Source: Flavobacteriales bacterium (lineage in GTDB: Bacteria; Bacteroidota; Bacteroidia; Flavobacteriales; CAJXXR01). Taken from it: a stretch of DNA of 64,000 bases. Position 1 is the first letter of the stretch. Each line of letters begins with the position of its first letter. Positions 44,393 through 53,573 of the stretch are shown here, in pieces. Position numbers and translations under genes: made by a program. The stretch spans positions 1 to 64,000 of the forward strand of contig JAOAQX010000026.1 of NCBI GenBank assembly GCA_025210805.1, read 5' to 3'. The notes under the pieces were generated by a model that was not told the origin of the DNA, ran no database searches, and was given only the letters and a program-made list of their open reading frames with translations.

Positions 44393-45499
44393 CTAAGAAC
44401 TTGCGATAATGATTCCGACAACAATAAGAATGAACACAACCGTAAAGAATATTTTCCAGAAAGAATAAGGTCTTTCACCATGAATAGTCCCGTTTTGTCC
44501 ATTTACATAAAACGTATAATTCTTTCCCCCATAACGATAATTCGAAATATAAACTGGTAATAGGATTTGCTTGAAGGTTTCCTCAAAAAGTCTTTTATTT
44601 AATTGAGATATTCTTTGCGTATCACCTCCTATATCACCTCTTGCCCAATCATGAGCCAAAGAATCTGCAAATTCTTGTGCTTTTATATGCCCATCTTTTA
44701 AGGAGATCGTATATTTTTCTGTTACAAACCCCACTAAATAACTTCTGTCAAAGGGAACTAATGCTTGAAGATTCCAGTTTACAATTTTCTTTGGGAAAAT
44801 CCTTTTCGCTTTTTGGGAAGCGTTCACTAAGGTATCGTCCACAAAACCTGTAAGGCTTCCACTTGCAGGATACCATCTTACTTTTTGCACCTGTCTGGTT
44901 TCGTTTCTAGAATTACCATTTTCATCATTCACTGTGTATGTTTCTGTTTCATAGTAATATTCTCCTCTCTGCCCACTATATTCCACATACATTTGTGCAT
45001 CAAAAGTCCAAAAAGGCGTATAAACTCCTTTAAGTTGATCTGTTTGCAAACTTGCTTTTTTGAATTTATTGGGAGCAAACCATCTAGATTTCGCCCAACT
45101 CTGAAAACGTAATTGAGCCTTTTTTTGGTCGATTTGAAAAGGTAAAATTGCTCCAGGAAGTATCCAATTTTCTTGATACTGATCTTTAATATCCAAAGGA
45201 CTGGTACAGAAAACACAAGCGAGAGTTTTCATGTGTGATTCAATATGTTGCTCTGCTCCACACTCTTTGCATTTCACCATAGAAATTTCTTCCTGCTGAT
45301 GCGAAGTCTCACCAAGTCTTTCTAGATGCTCGTATAAATCGAGTTCTTGAATTCCTTCATCTTTGGGATCTTCTTCTATTTGCTCTTGATGACCACAATA
45401 GCCACACTTGAGATAAGTAGAGCCGGGTTGATAATGAAACTCGGCTCCACAGTTTTTGCAAGAATGTTTTTTATGACTTTCTTGTTCGTTTTTTTGCAT
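44393..45499 (-). CDS. Zinc-ribbon membrane protein (YdjG-like)
   Basis: A 368-residue protein. Two zinc ribbons open it (CKNC then CGYC; CKEC then CVFC), of the TFIIB/PriA-like type that gives such proteins the name 'primosomal protein N-like'. The middle is beta-rich (GVYTPFWTFDAQMYVEYSGQRGEYYYETETYTV), and one C-terminal membrane segment (IFFTVVFILIVVGIII) ends it. The next gene upstream codes for an SPFH protein 19 bases away. In Bacillus, YdjG (zinc ribbon) and YdjI (SPFH) act with the PspA homologue YdjF in membrane stress; no PspA-like gene is in the window. Confidence 0.78.
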   Translation of the reverse strand: MQKNEQESHKKHSCKNCGAEFHYQPGSTYLKCGYCGHQEQIEEDPKDEGIQELDLYEHLERLGETSHQQEEISMVKCKECGAEQHIESHMKTLACVFCTSPLDIKDQYQENWILPGAILPFQIDQKKAQLRFQSWAKSRWFAPNKFKKASLQTDQLKGVYTPFWTFDAQMYVEYSGQRGEYYYETETYTVNDENGNSRNETRQVQKVRWYPASGSLTGFVDDTLVNASQKAKRIFPKKIVNWNLQALVPFDRSYLVGFVTEKYTISLKDGHIKAQEFADSLAHDWARGDIGGDTQRISQLNKRLFEETFKQILLPVYISNYRYGGKNYTFYVNGQNGTIHGERPYSFWKIFFTVVFILIVVGIIIASS

Positions 45500-45518
45500 T
45501 TTTTAGATGAACTAAGGT

Positions 45519-46655
45519 TTATGACATTGGAGGAAGAGGAGGCGGTGTCAATCCGTTAACTTTTTGGTATTCTTCAAGAGTATTGAATGCTGCCCAATTT
45601 GCCATTCCCATTTTCCAAACCAAAGTATCACCAGAAATTGTTTTTTGTTTAAATAGATCTATTAATCTCTGAAGATTTATAGGACCTATTTGTGCTCCAT
45701 TTTCTGCATAAAAATATTGAGTTTCTTGTGGCAATGGCGGAGGTGCGGCGTTCCCCACAGTTTGGTTGTTTTGTTGAGTATTTTGATTTTGTTGAGCGAA
45801 TGCATTCCCAAATTGGTTTGCCATCGCAAATCCCATTCCCATACCCATTCCAGCTCCTGCAGTACCACTTTCATTGGCTGCTGCAATTTCCATAGCTTTT
45901 GCAGATTTGAATTTCATGAGTTTATCCATATCCACTTTGTCTAAACGACTGTACTCAAAAATTTCTTTTTTGAGTTCTTCTGGCATAGACACATTTTCTA
46001 CAAAGAATTTTTCTACAGAAAGCCCTACAGATTTGAATTCCGCCTGCAAAATATCTTGACAAAGTTCTGAAAGTTCATTGGAGTTCGCGGCATAGAGTTC
46101 TATGGGGATATTTGCTTCCCCTGTGGCATCTGTAAATCTTGTAGAAATCAAACTTTTTAGGTGTTCGCTAATTTCATAAGAAGAAAAATGTCCATCAGTA
46201 CCCACAATTTCTTTGATAAATTTAGCGGCATCATCTATTTGGAAAGCATAGGTTCCAAAAGCCCTTATCTCCACAAGACCAAAGCGGTCATCATTTAAAA
46301 TTATAGGTGACTTTGTTCCCCATTTTTCGTTGGTAAATAATTTTGTTGATACAAAATAGATTTCAGCTTTAAAAGGAGAATTAAATCCATACTTCCATCC
46401 TTTTATTGTGGAAAGTACTGGAAGATTCTGTGTACTCAATGTATAAGTACCAGGAGTAAACACATCAGCCAATTGACCCTCTGAAACAAAAACGGCAGTT
46501 TGCCCTTCTCTAACAATTAGTTTTGCTCCATTTTTAATTTCGTTTTGATAACGCTCAAAGCGATGTGCGATGGTATCATTGCTGTTGTCAAGAAACTCAA
46601 CAATGTCAATAAATTCGTTGCTTAATTTTTCTTTAATTTTATCAAATAGTCCCAT
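45519..46655 (-). CDS. SPFH-domain protein with C-terminal GYF_2 domain (YdjI-like)
   Basis: A 378-residue protein. Residues 1-260 are an SPFH/virion-core-type domain (LIVREGQTAVFVSEGQLADVFTPGTYTLST, then NPFKAEIYFVSTKLF-like and EIFEYSRLDKVDMDKLMKFKSAKAMEIAAANE). A Gly/Met- and Gln/Asn-rich linker follows, then a GYF_2-type domain at about 310-365 (YFYAENGAQIGPINLQRLIDLFKQKTISGDTLVWKMGMANW), flanked by proline stretches (PPPLPQ and PPPLPP). It probably forms a membrane-associated oligomer with the zinc-ribbon partner encoded just downstream. The GYF_2 domain would bind proline-rich or processing partners; this is inference. Confidence 0.85.
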   Translation of the reverse strand: MGLFDKIKEKLSNEFIDIVEFLDNSNDTIAHRFERYQNEIKNGAKLIVREGQTAVFVSEGQLADVFTPGTYTLSTQNLPVLSTIKGWKYGFNSPFKAEIYFVSTKLFTNEKWGTKSPIILNDDRFGLVEIRAFGTYAFQIDDAAKFIKEIVGTDGHFSSYEISEHLKSLISTRFTDATGEANIPIELYAANSNELSELCQDILQAEFKSVGLSVEKFFVENVSMPEELKKEIFEYSRLDKVDMDKLMKFKSAKAMEIAAANESGTAGAGMGMGMGFAMANQFGNAFAQQNQNTQQNNQTVGNAAPPPLPQETQYFYAENGAQIGPINLQRLIDLFKQKTISGDTLVWKMGMANWAAFNTLEEYQKVNGLTPPPLPPMS

Positions 46656-46836
46656 AATATTTTGTTTTTATGATAATATGAAAACTTGATTCTTTTTTTT
46701 TCTAAAATCAATTCGTTTTCATGGAGATAAATTTAAGAATTCCCTGTTGAACCTCAAAACAACTTTAAAGCTTACTCAATGTTTTTTTAAGTGATTTAAC
46801 AGTTTTTATCTAAATAGTACAAGAATCAGCTCTCTA

Positions 46837-47355
46837 TCAAAAAGTATCAAACCAACTATTTGAAAGAACTTTTTCCAATAATTCTTTATCTGGGCAATCT
46901 TGTACTAATTGAGTAATTGTTTTGTGTAAAACAGGATGTGTCCAGTGTGGAGTGATCTCTAGCATTGGAATCAACACAAAGTTTCTATCACTCATTCTTG
47001 GATGGGGAATTATGAGGTTTTTACTTTGAATAATTTGTTCTTCATAAGCAATGATGTCAAGATCTATTGGTCGATCCTCATATTCACCAATTATTGTTCG
47101 TTTTCTACCAATCTTATTTTCAATACTTAATATTTCATTCAAAAATCTCTTAGGCTCAAACAAGGTCTCTATCCACAAACATCCATTATAATAATCTGCT
47201 CCTGAATATCCCCAGCTCTTAGATTTATACAAAGAAGAAATGGACGAAACTTCGCCTAAATTTCTTAACTCATCAATAGCAAAAAGAATATTCTTAATTC
47301 TAGATCCTTGGTTGCTACCAAAAGAAAGAAGGTATTTCAATTTTATTGGTGTCAA
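46837..47355 (-). CDS. folK: 2-amino-4-hydroxy-6-hydroxymethyldihydropteridine pyrophosphokinase
   Basis: A 172-residue HPPK of the folate pathway, which transfers pyrophosphate from ATP to the pterin. Signatures are LLSFGSNQGSR, SSLYKSKSWGYSGADYYNGCLWIET, the GEYEDRPIDLDIIAYE motif and IIPHPRMSDRNFVLIPMLEI. The frame has no ATG before the conserved core; a TTG at 47355 (or 47340) must serve as the start, which is unusual and leaves the N-terminus uncertain by a few residues. Confidence 0.93.
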   Translation of the reverse strand: MTPIKLKYLLSFGSNQGSRIKNILFAIDELRNLGEVSSISSLYKSKSWGYSGADYYNGCLWIETLFEPKRFLNEILSIENKIGRKRTIIGEYEDRPIDLDIIAYEEQIIQSKNLIIPHPRMSDRNFVLIPMLEITPHWTHPVLHKTITQLVQDCPDKELLEKVLSNSWFDTF

Positions 47356-47658
47356 ATAGTTTGATATAAAACAATAATTTATGTTGTTCTGCCTTTACAG
47401 AGCAGAAACAAATTTAAAGTAAAATGAATTAACAATTTCATAACTTTGAAAATTTCCTCTTTTTTGGATAGCGTTTTTATTGATATACCTATACATTAAA
47501 AGCTTTTAGAACGTAAAAAATAATCTTATTTTGTTTTAACGAGCATTCTTACCCAATAATCGACAAAACTCGCAATGTTAACTTAATGTTAATATTAATT
47601 TGGTTAAATGTAAATTTATTGTTAACTTTGCCTTAGTATTAATTCAAAAACTAATGCC
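47356..47658. promoter_or_regulatory. Divergent intergenic region with a clear sigma-A promoter
   Basis: TTTG at 47599-47602 and TAACTTTG at 47623-47630 are spaced 20 bases apart, an excellent match to the Bacteroidota -33/-7 pattern, and precede the ATG at 47659 by about 30 bases. The rest of the 300-base stretch between folK and the MORN-like gene shows nothing else. Confidence 0.65.
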
Positions 47659-48021
47659 ATGAAAACTTTTATATACACTTTAATCATACTATTATTTTCA
47701 GCTAATTCATTTGCTCAAGAAGTTACAAAAGATAGATACACCGTTAAGGAAACTCACATATTTGTAGAAAGAGTAAGCAAAAAAAATATCATCCTTGAAA
47801 AAGGATCTTATCTTAAAAACGGAAAATTAGATGGAAAATGGGTTGCTTATCATACAGATGGAACCATAAAAAGTATTGCTGAATATCAGAATGGAGAAAA
47901 AGTAGGAAACTGGCTTCACCATGACCAGTTTACAGGAAAAACATTCCAAGTATCTTATGATCAAAATATGGTCGCAAGCATCGTAGAAACTGACAAGACG
48001 AGCTTGGTTATCGAGGACTAA
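47659..48021 (+). CDS. Exported MORN/YwqK-like protein
   Basis: A 120-residue protein with a signal peptide ending NSFAQ. The C-terminal half has two to three MORN/YwqK-type repeats: KGSYLKNGKLDGKWVAYHTDGTIKSIAEYQNGEKVGNWLHHDQ. Such repeats are frequent in small secreted proteins of Bacteroidota; the function is not known. It has its own promoter and terminator. Confidence 0.8.
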   Translation: MKTFIYTLIILLFSANSFAQEVTKDRYTVKETHIFVERVSKKNIILEKGSYLKNGKLDGKWVAYHTDGTIKSIAEYQNGEKVGNWLHHDQFTGKTFQVSYDQNMVASIVETDKTSLVIED

Positions 48022-48046
48022 AAATTCTTTTTCAATTTGTTTGTTT

Positions 48047-48089
48047 AACCCCAAAAGGCTAATAATTGCTTTTTGGGGTATTTTTTTTT
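48047..48089 (+). terminator. Intrinsic terminator after the MORN-like gene
   Basis: ACCCCAAAAGGC and GCTTTTTGGGGT pair (one G-T) around TAATAATT and are followed by nine T. Confidence 0.85.
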
Positions 48090-48260
48090 ATAAAAAATAG
48101 GCACTATTTTCAATAAGAATAGAGGATTTAAAAAGAAGAAATTCAAACAATAAAATTTACAAAAAAAAGAAACAACCTAAGCATTCAACTAAAAAAAGCC
48201 TGTATCTTACCAATCTTAAAAACATTATCATAAATTTGAAGCCGTAAAAAAAGAGAAAAG

Positions 48261-48971
48261 ATGAAATATCAAAGAGTCTTAATTAAGTTAAGCGGAGAAT
48301 CCTTAATGGGAGAACAAAAATTTGGAATCCTTCCTGAAATGCTTACTCAATATGCCTTAGAAGTTAAATCAGCCGTAAAACATGGTGCTCAGGTTGCTGT
48401 AGTAATTGGAGGTGGTAATATTTTCAGAGGGCTTAATGCAAAAGGATCTGATATTCATCGAGTTCAAGGAGATCAAATGGGAATGTTGGCAACAGTAATT
48501 AATGCACTTGCCTTACAAAGTGCATTAGAAGCAAATGGTGTGGATACCCGAGTGATGACAGCCGTTAAAATGGATCAATTAGCAGAACCATTTATCAGAA
48601 GAAAGGCAATAAGACATTTAGAAAAAGGACGTGTAGTAATCTTTGCTGGTGGAACAGGAAACCCGTTCTTTACCACAGATTCAGCAGCGGCACTAAGAGC
48701 TTCTGAAATAGAAGCCAATATCATTCTTAAAGGTACACGTGTGGATGGAATCTACAGCGCTGATCCAGAAAAAGACCCAACAGCAACTAAATATGACCAA
48801 ATATCTTTTGCTGATGTTTATGATAAAAACCTCAATATAATGGATATGACTGCCTTTACGATGTGTAAAGAAAATAATATTCCGATTGTCGTATTTGATA
48901 TAAACAATAAAGGTAACTTATTGAACGTTCTTGAAGGTGAAAAAATTGGAACCTTAGTATCCAACCAATAA
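48261..48971 (+). CDS. pyrH: UMP kinase
   Basis: A 236-residue amino-acid-kinase-fold enzyme that phosphorylates UMP to UDP and is usually hexameric. Motifs: [12 protein letters not shown] at the N-terminus, [49 protein letters not shown] and [20 protein letters not shown]. Length is normal. In many bacteria frr follows; here miaE follows after 15 bases. Confidence 0.96.
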   Translation: MKYQRVLIKLSGESLMGEQKFGILPEMLTQYALEVKSAVKHGAQVAVVIGGGNIFRGLNAKGSDIHRVQGDQMGMLATVINALALQSALEANGVDTRVMTAVKMDQLAEPFIRRKAIRHLEKGRVVIFAGGTGNPFFTTDSAAALRASEIEANIILKGTRVDGIYSADPEKDPTATKYDQISFADVYDKNLNIMDMTAFTMCKENNIPIVVFDINNKGNLLNVLEGEKIGTLVSNQ

Positions 48972-48986
48972 GAAACCATTTACTCA

Positions 48987-49619
48987 ATGACCAAAAAAAT
49001 CAAGTATACCCAAGAGGAAATGCTGGATCCAGTAAAAATCTTGGGCTTAAAAATGTCTACTGACCCTAGGTGGGTCAACATCCAAGAGAAAAATCTTGCT
49101 GACATTTTGAATGATCATGCATTTGCAGAACAGAAAGCAACAAGTTCATGTATATCTTTGATTGTACGATACTGGGATAAACCAGATATTGTTGAAAAGG
49201 TAACTCCTGTTGTAGCCGAAGAATGGGCACATTTTAGGATGGTACTTAGGGAAATGGAAAAAAGAGGAATAGAACTGCAAAAACCACAAAACGATAATTA
49301 TGTTCATAAATTATTGAGTTTTTGTAGAAAAAACGTTCCTCTTGAGGTAAAAATGCTTGATCAACTACTGGTTTCAGCCATGATAGAAGCGCGTTCCTGT
49401 GAACGTTTTAGACTCTTGTCACTTTATTGTTCAGATACTGATTTAAGAGATTTTTATTATGACTTCATGGTTTCAGAAGCCGCTCATTATACCATGTTCA
49501 TTAAACTAGCCGAGAACTATTTCTCTAGAGAAGAAGTAAGAGAAAGATGGAATGAATTCCTTGAATATGAAGCAAAATTCTTAGAGGAATATGTGGGAGA
49601 AGAAGGTAGAATACACTAA
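48987..49619 (+). CDS. miaE: tRNA-(ms2io6A37) hydroxylase
   Basis: A 210-residue ferritin-like diiron monooxygenase that hydroxylates the isopentenyl group of ms2i6A at tRNA position 37, an O2-dependent reaction. Iron-ligand motifs are visible as AFAEQKATSS, VAEEWAHFRMVLREME, MIEARSCERFRLLSL and VSEAAHYTMFIKLA. Length fits the family. It lies between pyrH and DUF4290 with short gaps of 15 and 8 bases, so it is probably co-transcribed. Confidence 0.92.
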   Translation: MTKKIKYTQEEMLDPVKILGLKMSTDPRWVNIQEKNLADILNDHAFAEQKATSSCISLIVRYWDKPDIVEKVTPVVAEEWAHFRMVLREMEKRGIELQKPQNDNYVHKLLSFCRKNVPLEVKMLDQLLVSAMIEARSCERFRLLSLYCSDTDLRDFYYDFMVSEAAHYTMFIKLAENYFSREEVRERWNEFLEYEAKFLEEYVGEEGRIH

Positions 49620-49627
49620 AAATATTG

Positions 49628-50236
49628 ATGATGAAAATGGAAATGACCTATAACTCAGAACTTGAACCCCTTTTGATGCCAGAATATGGTCGAAATGTTC
49701 AAAAAATGGTGTCTTACTTATTAAAAATAGACAACCGTGAACTCAGAAATCAACAAGCTCAAAATGTTATCAGTGTAATGGGGAATTTAAATCCTCATCT
49801 AAGAGATACTCCAGATTTTCAGCACAAACTTTGGGATCATTTATTTATCATGTCTGCATATCAATTAGATGTAGATTCGCCATACCCGATTCCAAAACCA
49901 GAAGAACTTTCTCAAAAACCAGAGCCTCTACAATACCCAAAAGGGAAGATTCGCTATCGTCATTATGGAAGAAATATCCTTCAGATGATTGATTATGCCA
50001 AGACTATTGAGGATGAAGAAGAGCAACAAACTTATATTACAGCAGTCTGTAATGTAATGAAGAATAGTTATATTCTATGGAACAATAAGATGATTGAGGA
50101 TGAAGTAATCATTGCTCAATTTCAACAGCTTTCAGGAAACTATTTCGATATTTCATCAGAAATAAAACTCAAGAATATGTATGTGAAAAGAAAGAAGAAT
50201 CACACACAGAACAGAAATCATAGAAAACGCTCTTAG
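49628..50236 (+). CDS. DUF4290 family protein
   Basis: A 202-residue protein restricted to Bacteroidota. Conserved features are LMPEYGRNVQKMVSYLL, RNQQAQNVISVMGNLNPHLRD, DFQHKLWDHLFIMS and YGRNILQMIDYAKTIEDEEEQ. A basic tail (KRKKNHTQNRNHRKRS) ends it. Several ATG codons near the start (49628, 49631, 49637, 49643) leave the exact N-terminus open. Function unknown; in this phylum it is often near murA, but here it follows miaE. Confidence 0.88.
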   Translation: MMKMEMTYNSELEPLLMPEYGRNVQKMVSYLLKIDNRELRNQQAQNVISVMGNLNPHLRDTPDFQHKLWDHLFIMSAYQLDVDSPYPIPKPEELSQKPEPLQYPKGKIRYRHYGRNILQMIDYAKTIEDEEEQQTYITAVCNVMKNSYILWNNKMIEDEVIIAQFQQLSGNYFDISSEIKLKNMYVKRKKNHTQNRNHRKRS

Positions 50237-50275
50237 ATTTTTTCCATTTTAACTAGAAACTCTCAACTATATTAC

Positions 50276-50283
50276 TATTTTTG
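50276..50283 (+). promoter_or_regulatory. Predicted -7 promoter element for the polysaccharide locus
   Basis: TATTTTTG fits TAnnTTTG and ends 9 bases before the ATG at 50293. It coincides with the TTG at 50281, which therefore cannot be the start. The leader would be only a few bases. Confidence 0.5.
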
Positions 50284-50292
50284 TGTAATAAA

Positions 50293-51057
50293 ATGAAATC
50301 AATGTACATCAGAATAATCACATTACTTTCACTAATAATTATGGCTGCATCATGTGTACCAGTTAGCGAAATGGCATACCTTCAAACAGACAAAGCTGTA
50401 GAAGACCAAGAATATGAAGTTAAATATGACGACTATGTTGTCGGTTATAACGATATCCTTCACGTTCAAATTACTATCAAGGAAGAACAATACCTTGAAC
50501 AACCCAATAGAAACTATGCCTCAGATGCCTCTTTCTTTTTGAGTGGATATACCGTTGATAAAAATGGATATATCGAACTTCCTATTCTAGGTGAGGTTTA
50601 TGTTTTCGGTAGTACAATTGCTCAAATTAAGGACAGACTTTCTGAATTACTATCTTCATACTATACAAAATACGTAGTGAGAGTAAAACCAAATGGGGTA
50701 AAAATCACGATTCTAGGAGAAGTAAATAGACCAGGAGCCTATACTTTTTACCAAAATAATGTTACCATTTTCCACCTTATTGCTAGTAGTGGAGATTTAA
50801 GTACGTTCGCAAATAGAAAACAAATAAAAATCCTAAGACATACAGATGATAATGTAAAAGTCCATTATTTGGATTTAACAAATCAAGATATTTTTACCTC
50901 AGATTTTTATTATCTACAACCAGAAGATGTGATATATGTAGAACCTTTAGGTGTAAAAACTTGGGGAATAGGAACTACAGGATTTAGTAGTGTAGTTACA
51001 ATTACTTCAATTATTTCTTCAATTTTCCTAGTTGTAAACGTAATTAGTAGAAGCTAA
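50293..51057 (+). CDS. Polysaccharide export lipoprotein (Wza/BexD family)
   Basis: A 254-residue outer-membrane export protein. The lipobox (IIMAASC) is followed by the poly-export domain (YDDYVVGYNDILHVQITIKEE, VDKNGYIELPILGEVYVFGSTIAQIKDRLSELLSSYY) and a SLBB-type domain (VKITILGEVNRPGAYTFYQNNVTIFHLIASSGDLSTFANRKQIKILR). A C-terminal hydrophobic segment (VVTITSIISSIFLVVNVIS) would span the outer membrane. It forms the outer channel for the polymer, with the Wzc-like kinase 4 bases downstream as inner-membrane partner. Confidence 0.92.
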   Translation: MKSMYIRIITLLSLIIMAASCVPVSEMAYLQTDKAVEDQEYEVKYDDYVVGYNDILHVQITIKEEQYLEQPNRNYASDASFFLSGYTVDKNGYIELPILGEVYVFGSTIAQIKDRLSELLSSYYTKYVVRVKPNGVKITILGEVNRPGAYTFYQNNVTIFHLIASSGDLSTFANRKQIKILRHTDDNVKVHYLDLTNQDIFTSDFYYLQPEDVIYVEPLGVKTWGIGTTGFSSVVTITSIISSIFLVVNVISRS

Positions 51058-51061
51058 AACT

Positions 51062-53554
51062 ATGAATGAAAACAAAATAAATAACAATCTGAGTTCACTA
51101 GGATCTAAGGGAGTTGATAATAAAGCTGATGTTAGTCTAAACATAGACTTGAAAGCTATTTTAAATTTAATATTAGCCAATTGGTATTGGATTGCTCTTT
51201 CAGTTTTAGTTTTTGGAGCTGGTGCTTATATGAAAAATAGATATGCAAAAAATATCTATTCAATGGAGCTAAAACTCTTCATTTCGCCAGATGGACAAGT
51301 AGCCTCTACTGCTGATCAAATCCAGAGAAAACAAACTTGGGTAAGACCATTAGAGTTTTATCTAAACGAAAAAGAATTTTTGAAAAGTAGAAAGATGACT
51401 GCAAAAGTTGTCAGACAACTTAATTTTGAGGTTGGATATTTACTAAGAGGAGATTACAATACCACAGAAATATACAATCAAGCACCTTTTGAAGTAGAAT
51501 ACGATACAATCATGTATCAACCTCTTTTTCAAGACTTTATTATTCAGCATAAAACAGACTCTTCTTACACTTTAAGCTTCACTCCATTTCCAACCACCAC
51601 CTTATATAACTATGGCGAGGAAACTTATGGTTCTAAATCAAATGGTGCTGAACCACAAGAAATTAAAAAAACACTTAAATGGGGAGAATGGTATGAAGGT
51701 AAATTCGGTAGATTCCGATTAAACAAAAAGGTTGGATCTATTATGGTTCCGAGATTTCAATATGTTTTTAAATTTATTGATTACAATTCATTAGAAAACA
51801 TGTACCATAATCTTACACTATCTGACGTAGATGGAGCTTCTGTTACCGTTTTATCTATGACTGGTGAAAATAAGCAAAAACTAGCTGATTATCTCAATGA
51901 ATTAGCCCGTACTTATATTGATCATTCTATTGAATATCAAAAGAAAGTTTCTAGGAAAACTATTGATTTTATTGATCGACAAATCAATAAATTGAGTACA
52001 AATATTGAGAATACAGAAAGTGACGTAGCAGATTACAAAAAAACAAAAGGGGTTGTTAATTACGAAATTCAAGCCCAAGAAAAATATAAAAGACTTTCTA
52101 GCTATGATGAGAAAATTCTGGAGTTAAGAACTTCAAAAGATTATCTCAGACTCATCCAGAAAAGACTAAACTCAGCGGAAGACAAAGACTATTCAGGATT
52201 AATGTCCCCCAGTGCCGCTGGTGTTGCGGATCAATCTGTAAACAACTTAGTTAGAAGCATTCAAGGCTTAGCTTTAAGAAGAAGTGAATTAATGACATAT
52301 AGTTTACCTGATGCACCTGAAGTAGTTAAGCTTACCAGTCAAATTAATAATCAAAAAGAATCTCTTCTTAGAGATGTGAGTGCCTTAATCAAATCAATAA
52401 ATTCTAGAATTAGTAGTTACCAGTCTAAAGTGGGACAAGTTTCGGGGCAATTAAGACAACTACCAGATCGCCAAAAGGACATGAAAACCCTTCAAAGGCA
52501 ATACGACGTAAAAGACCGTTATCTTACTTTTTTATACGAAAAGAAAGCCGAAGCAGGAATGCTTAATGCAGCAATAGAACCAAGACATAGAATTATTGAC
52601 AAAGCTGAAGACAGAGGGCAAGGTCCAATCCTACCAAAAAAACGAACAACCATGATGTATGCTATTATCATGGGTCTTCTTATTCCAGTGATCATTCTTC
52701 TTATTGTTGATTTCTTCAGAACAAAGATTATTGTTGTAGAAGATATAGAAAACGTAACTAATGTGCCGATTGTTGCCACTATTACGCACGATAAATCTAA
52801 ATATGATTTACCTGTTTTTGAGCAACCAAAATCAAAATTGGCAGAATCTATACGAGGTTTAAGAACAAACTTGAACTTCTTGATCCAAAAACAAGATCAA
52901 CAAACAATCTTATTCACCTCCAGCTTATCTGGAGAAGGAAAAACTTTCTTAGCGATCAACTTAGCTTGTCTAAATGCATTATCAGACAAAAAAACGATAT
53001 TAATTGGGGCTGACTTGCGTAAACCGAAAATTTTCAAGGAATTTAAACTTACCAATGATTTAGGTTTAAGTAATTACCTTTCGGGAGAAGCAAGCATTGA
53101 GGAAGTAACAAATGCTACGGTAAATGAAAATCTAGACGTAATCCTTTCAGGACCTGTACCTCCGAATCCTGCAGAACTATTAGAATCAAAACAATTTGAT
53201 AATTTCATTACACAAATGAAAGAAAAATATGAAAGAGTAATCATTGACTGTTCTCCAATAGGGCTTGTAACAGATGCTCAAATAATTTATCATTATGCCG
53301 ATTCTTTAGTTTATGTATGTCGCCAAGGTGTTACCAATAAAAACCTATTGAAAATTATCGATATCGGTTATAACAGTGGTAAACTTGATAAAGCATGTAT
53401 TGCTCTTAATGGATTTAAAATTGAAAAATCCAAAGGATATGGATACGGATATGGTTATGGTTATGGATACGGATATGGATATGGATATGGGTATGGGTAT
53501 CTTGATGAAGAGAAAAAAGGTTTCTTCGGAAGATTATTTAGTAGAAAAAAATAA
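51062..53554 (+). CDS. Polysaccharide copolymerase / BY-kinase (Wzc-like)
   Basis: An 830-residue inner-membrane protein. A Wzz domain lies between two membrane segments (about 37-55 and 532-552) with a long coiled coil between. The C-terminal tyrosine autokinase has Walker A (SSLSGEGKTFLAINLA near 621), Walker A' (LIGADLRKPKIF) and Walker B (VIIDCSPIGLVTDA). Residues 792-813 are eleven consecutive Gly-Tyr pairs, an extreme Tyr cluster for autophosphorylation, followed by a basic tail. The family controls chain length and export through the Wza-like channel. Confidence 0.93.
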   Translation: MNENKINNNLSSLGSKGVDNKADVSLNIDLKAILNLILANWYWIALSVLVFGAGAYMKNRYAKNIYSMELKLFISPDGQVASTADQIQRKQTWVRPLEFYLNEKEFLKSRKMTAKVVRQLNFEVGYLLRGDYNTTEIYNQAPFEVEYDTIMYQPLFQDFIIQHKTDSSYTLSFTPFPTTTLYNYGEETYGSKSNGAEPQEIKKTLKWGEWYEGKFGRFRLNKKVGSIMVPRFQYVFKFIDYNSLENMYHNLTLSDVDGASVTVLSMTGENKQKLADYLNELARTYIDHSIEYQKKVSRKTIDFIDRQINKLSTNIENTESDVADYKKTKGVVNYEIQAQEKYKRLSSYDEKILELRTSKDYLRLIQKRLNSAEDKDYSGLMSPSAAGVADQSVNNLVRSIQGLALRRSELMTYSLPDAPEVVKLTSQINNQKESLLRDVSALIKSINSRISSYQSKVGQVSGQLRQLPDRQKDMKTLQRQYDVKDRYLTFLYEKKAEAGMLNAAIEPRHRIIDKAEDRGQGPILPKKRTTMMYAIIMGLLIPVIILLIVDFFRTKIIVVEDIENVTNVPIVATITHDKSKYDLPVFEQPKSKLAESIRGLRTNLNFLIQKQDQQTILFTSSLSGEGKTFLAINLACLNALSDKKTILIGADLRKPKIFKEFKLTNDLGLSNYLSGEASIEEVTNATVNENLDVILSGPVPPNPAELLESKQFDNFITQMKEKYERVIIDCSPIGLVTDAQIIYHYADSLVYVCRQGVTNKNLLKIIDIGYNSGKLDKACIALNGFKIEKSKGYGYGYGYGYGYGYGYGYGYGYLDEEKKGFFGRLFSRKK
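53435..53500 (+). repeat. Hexanucleotide repeat coding for (Gly-Tyr)11
   Basis: Eleven units of six bases with consensus GGATAT and synonymous variants (GGATAC, GGTTAT, GGGTAT) code for alternating Gly and Tyr at the kinase C-terminus. Unit gain or loss keeps the frame and changes the number of phosphorylatable tyrosines. Confidence 0.85.
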
Positions 53555-53573
53555 AATAATGTTTTCTTAAACA

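Noticed and set aside
53376-53570. 64-codon ORF rich in Met-Asp in the kinase C-terminus
   Set aside because: It is the out-of-frame reading of the hexanucleotide repeat within the kinase gene.
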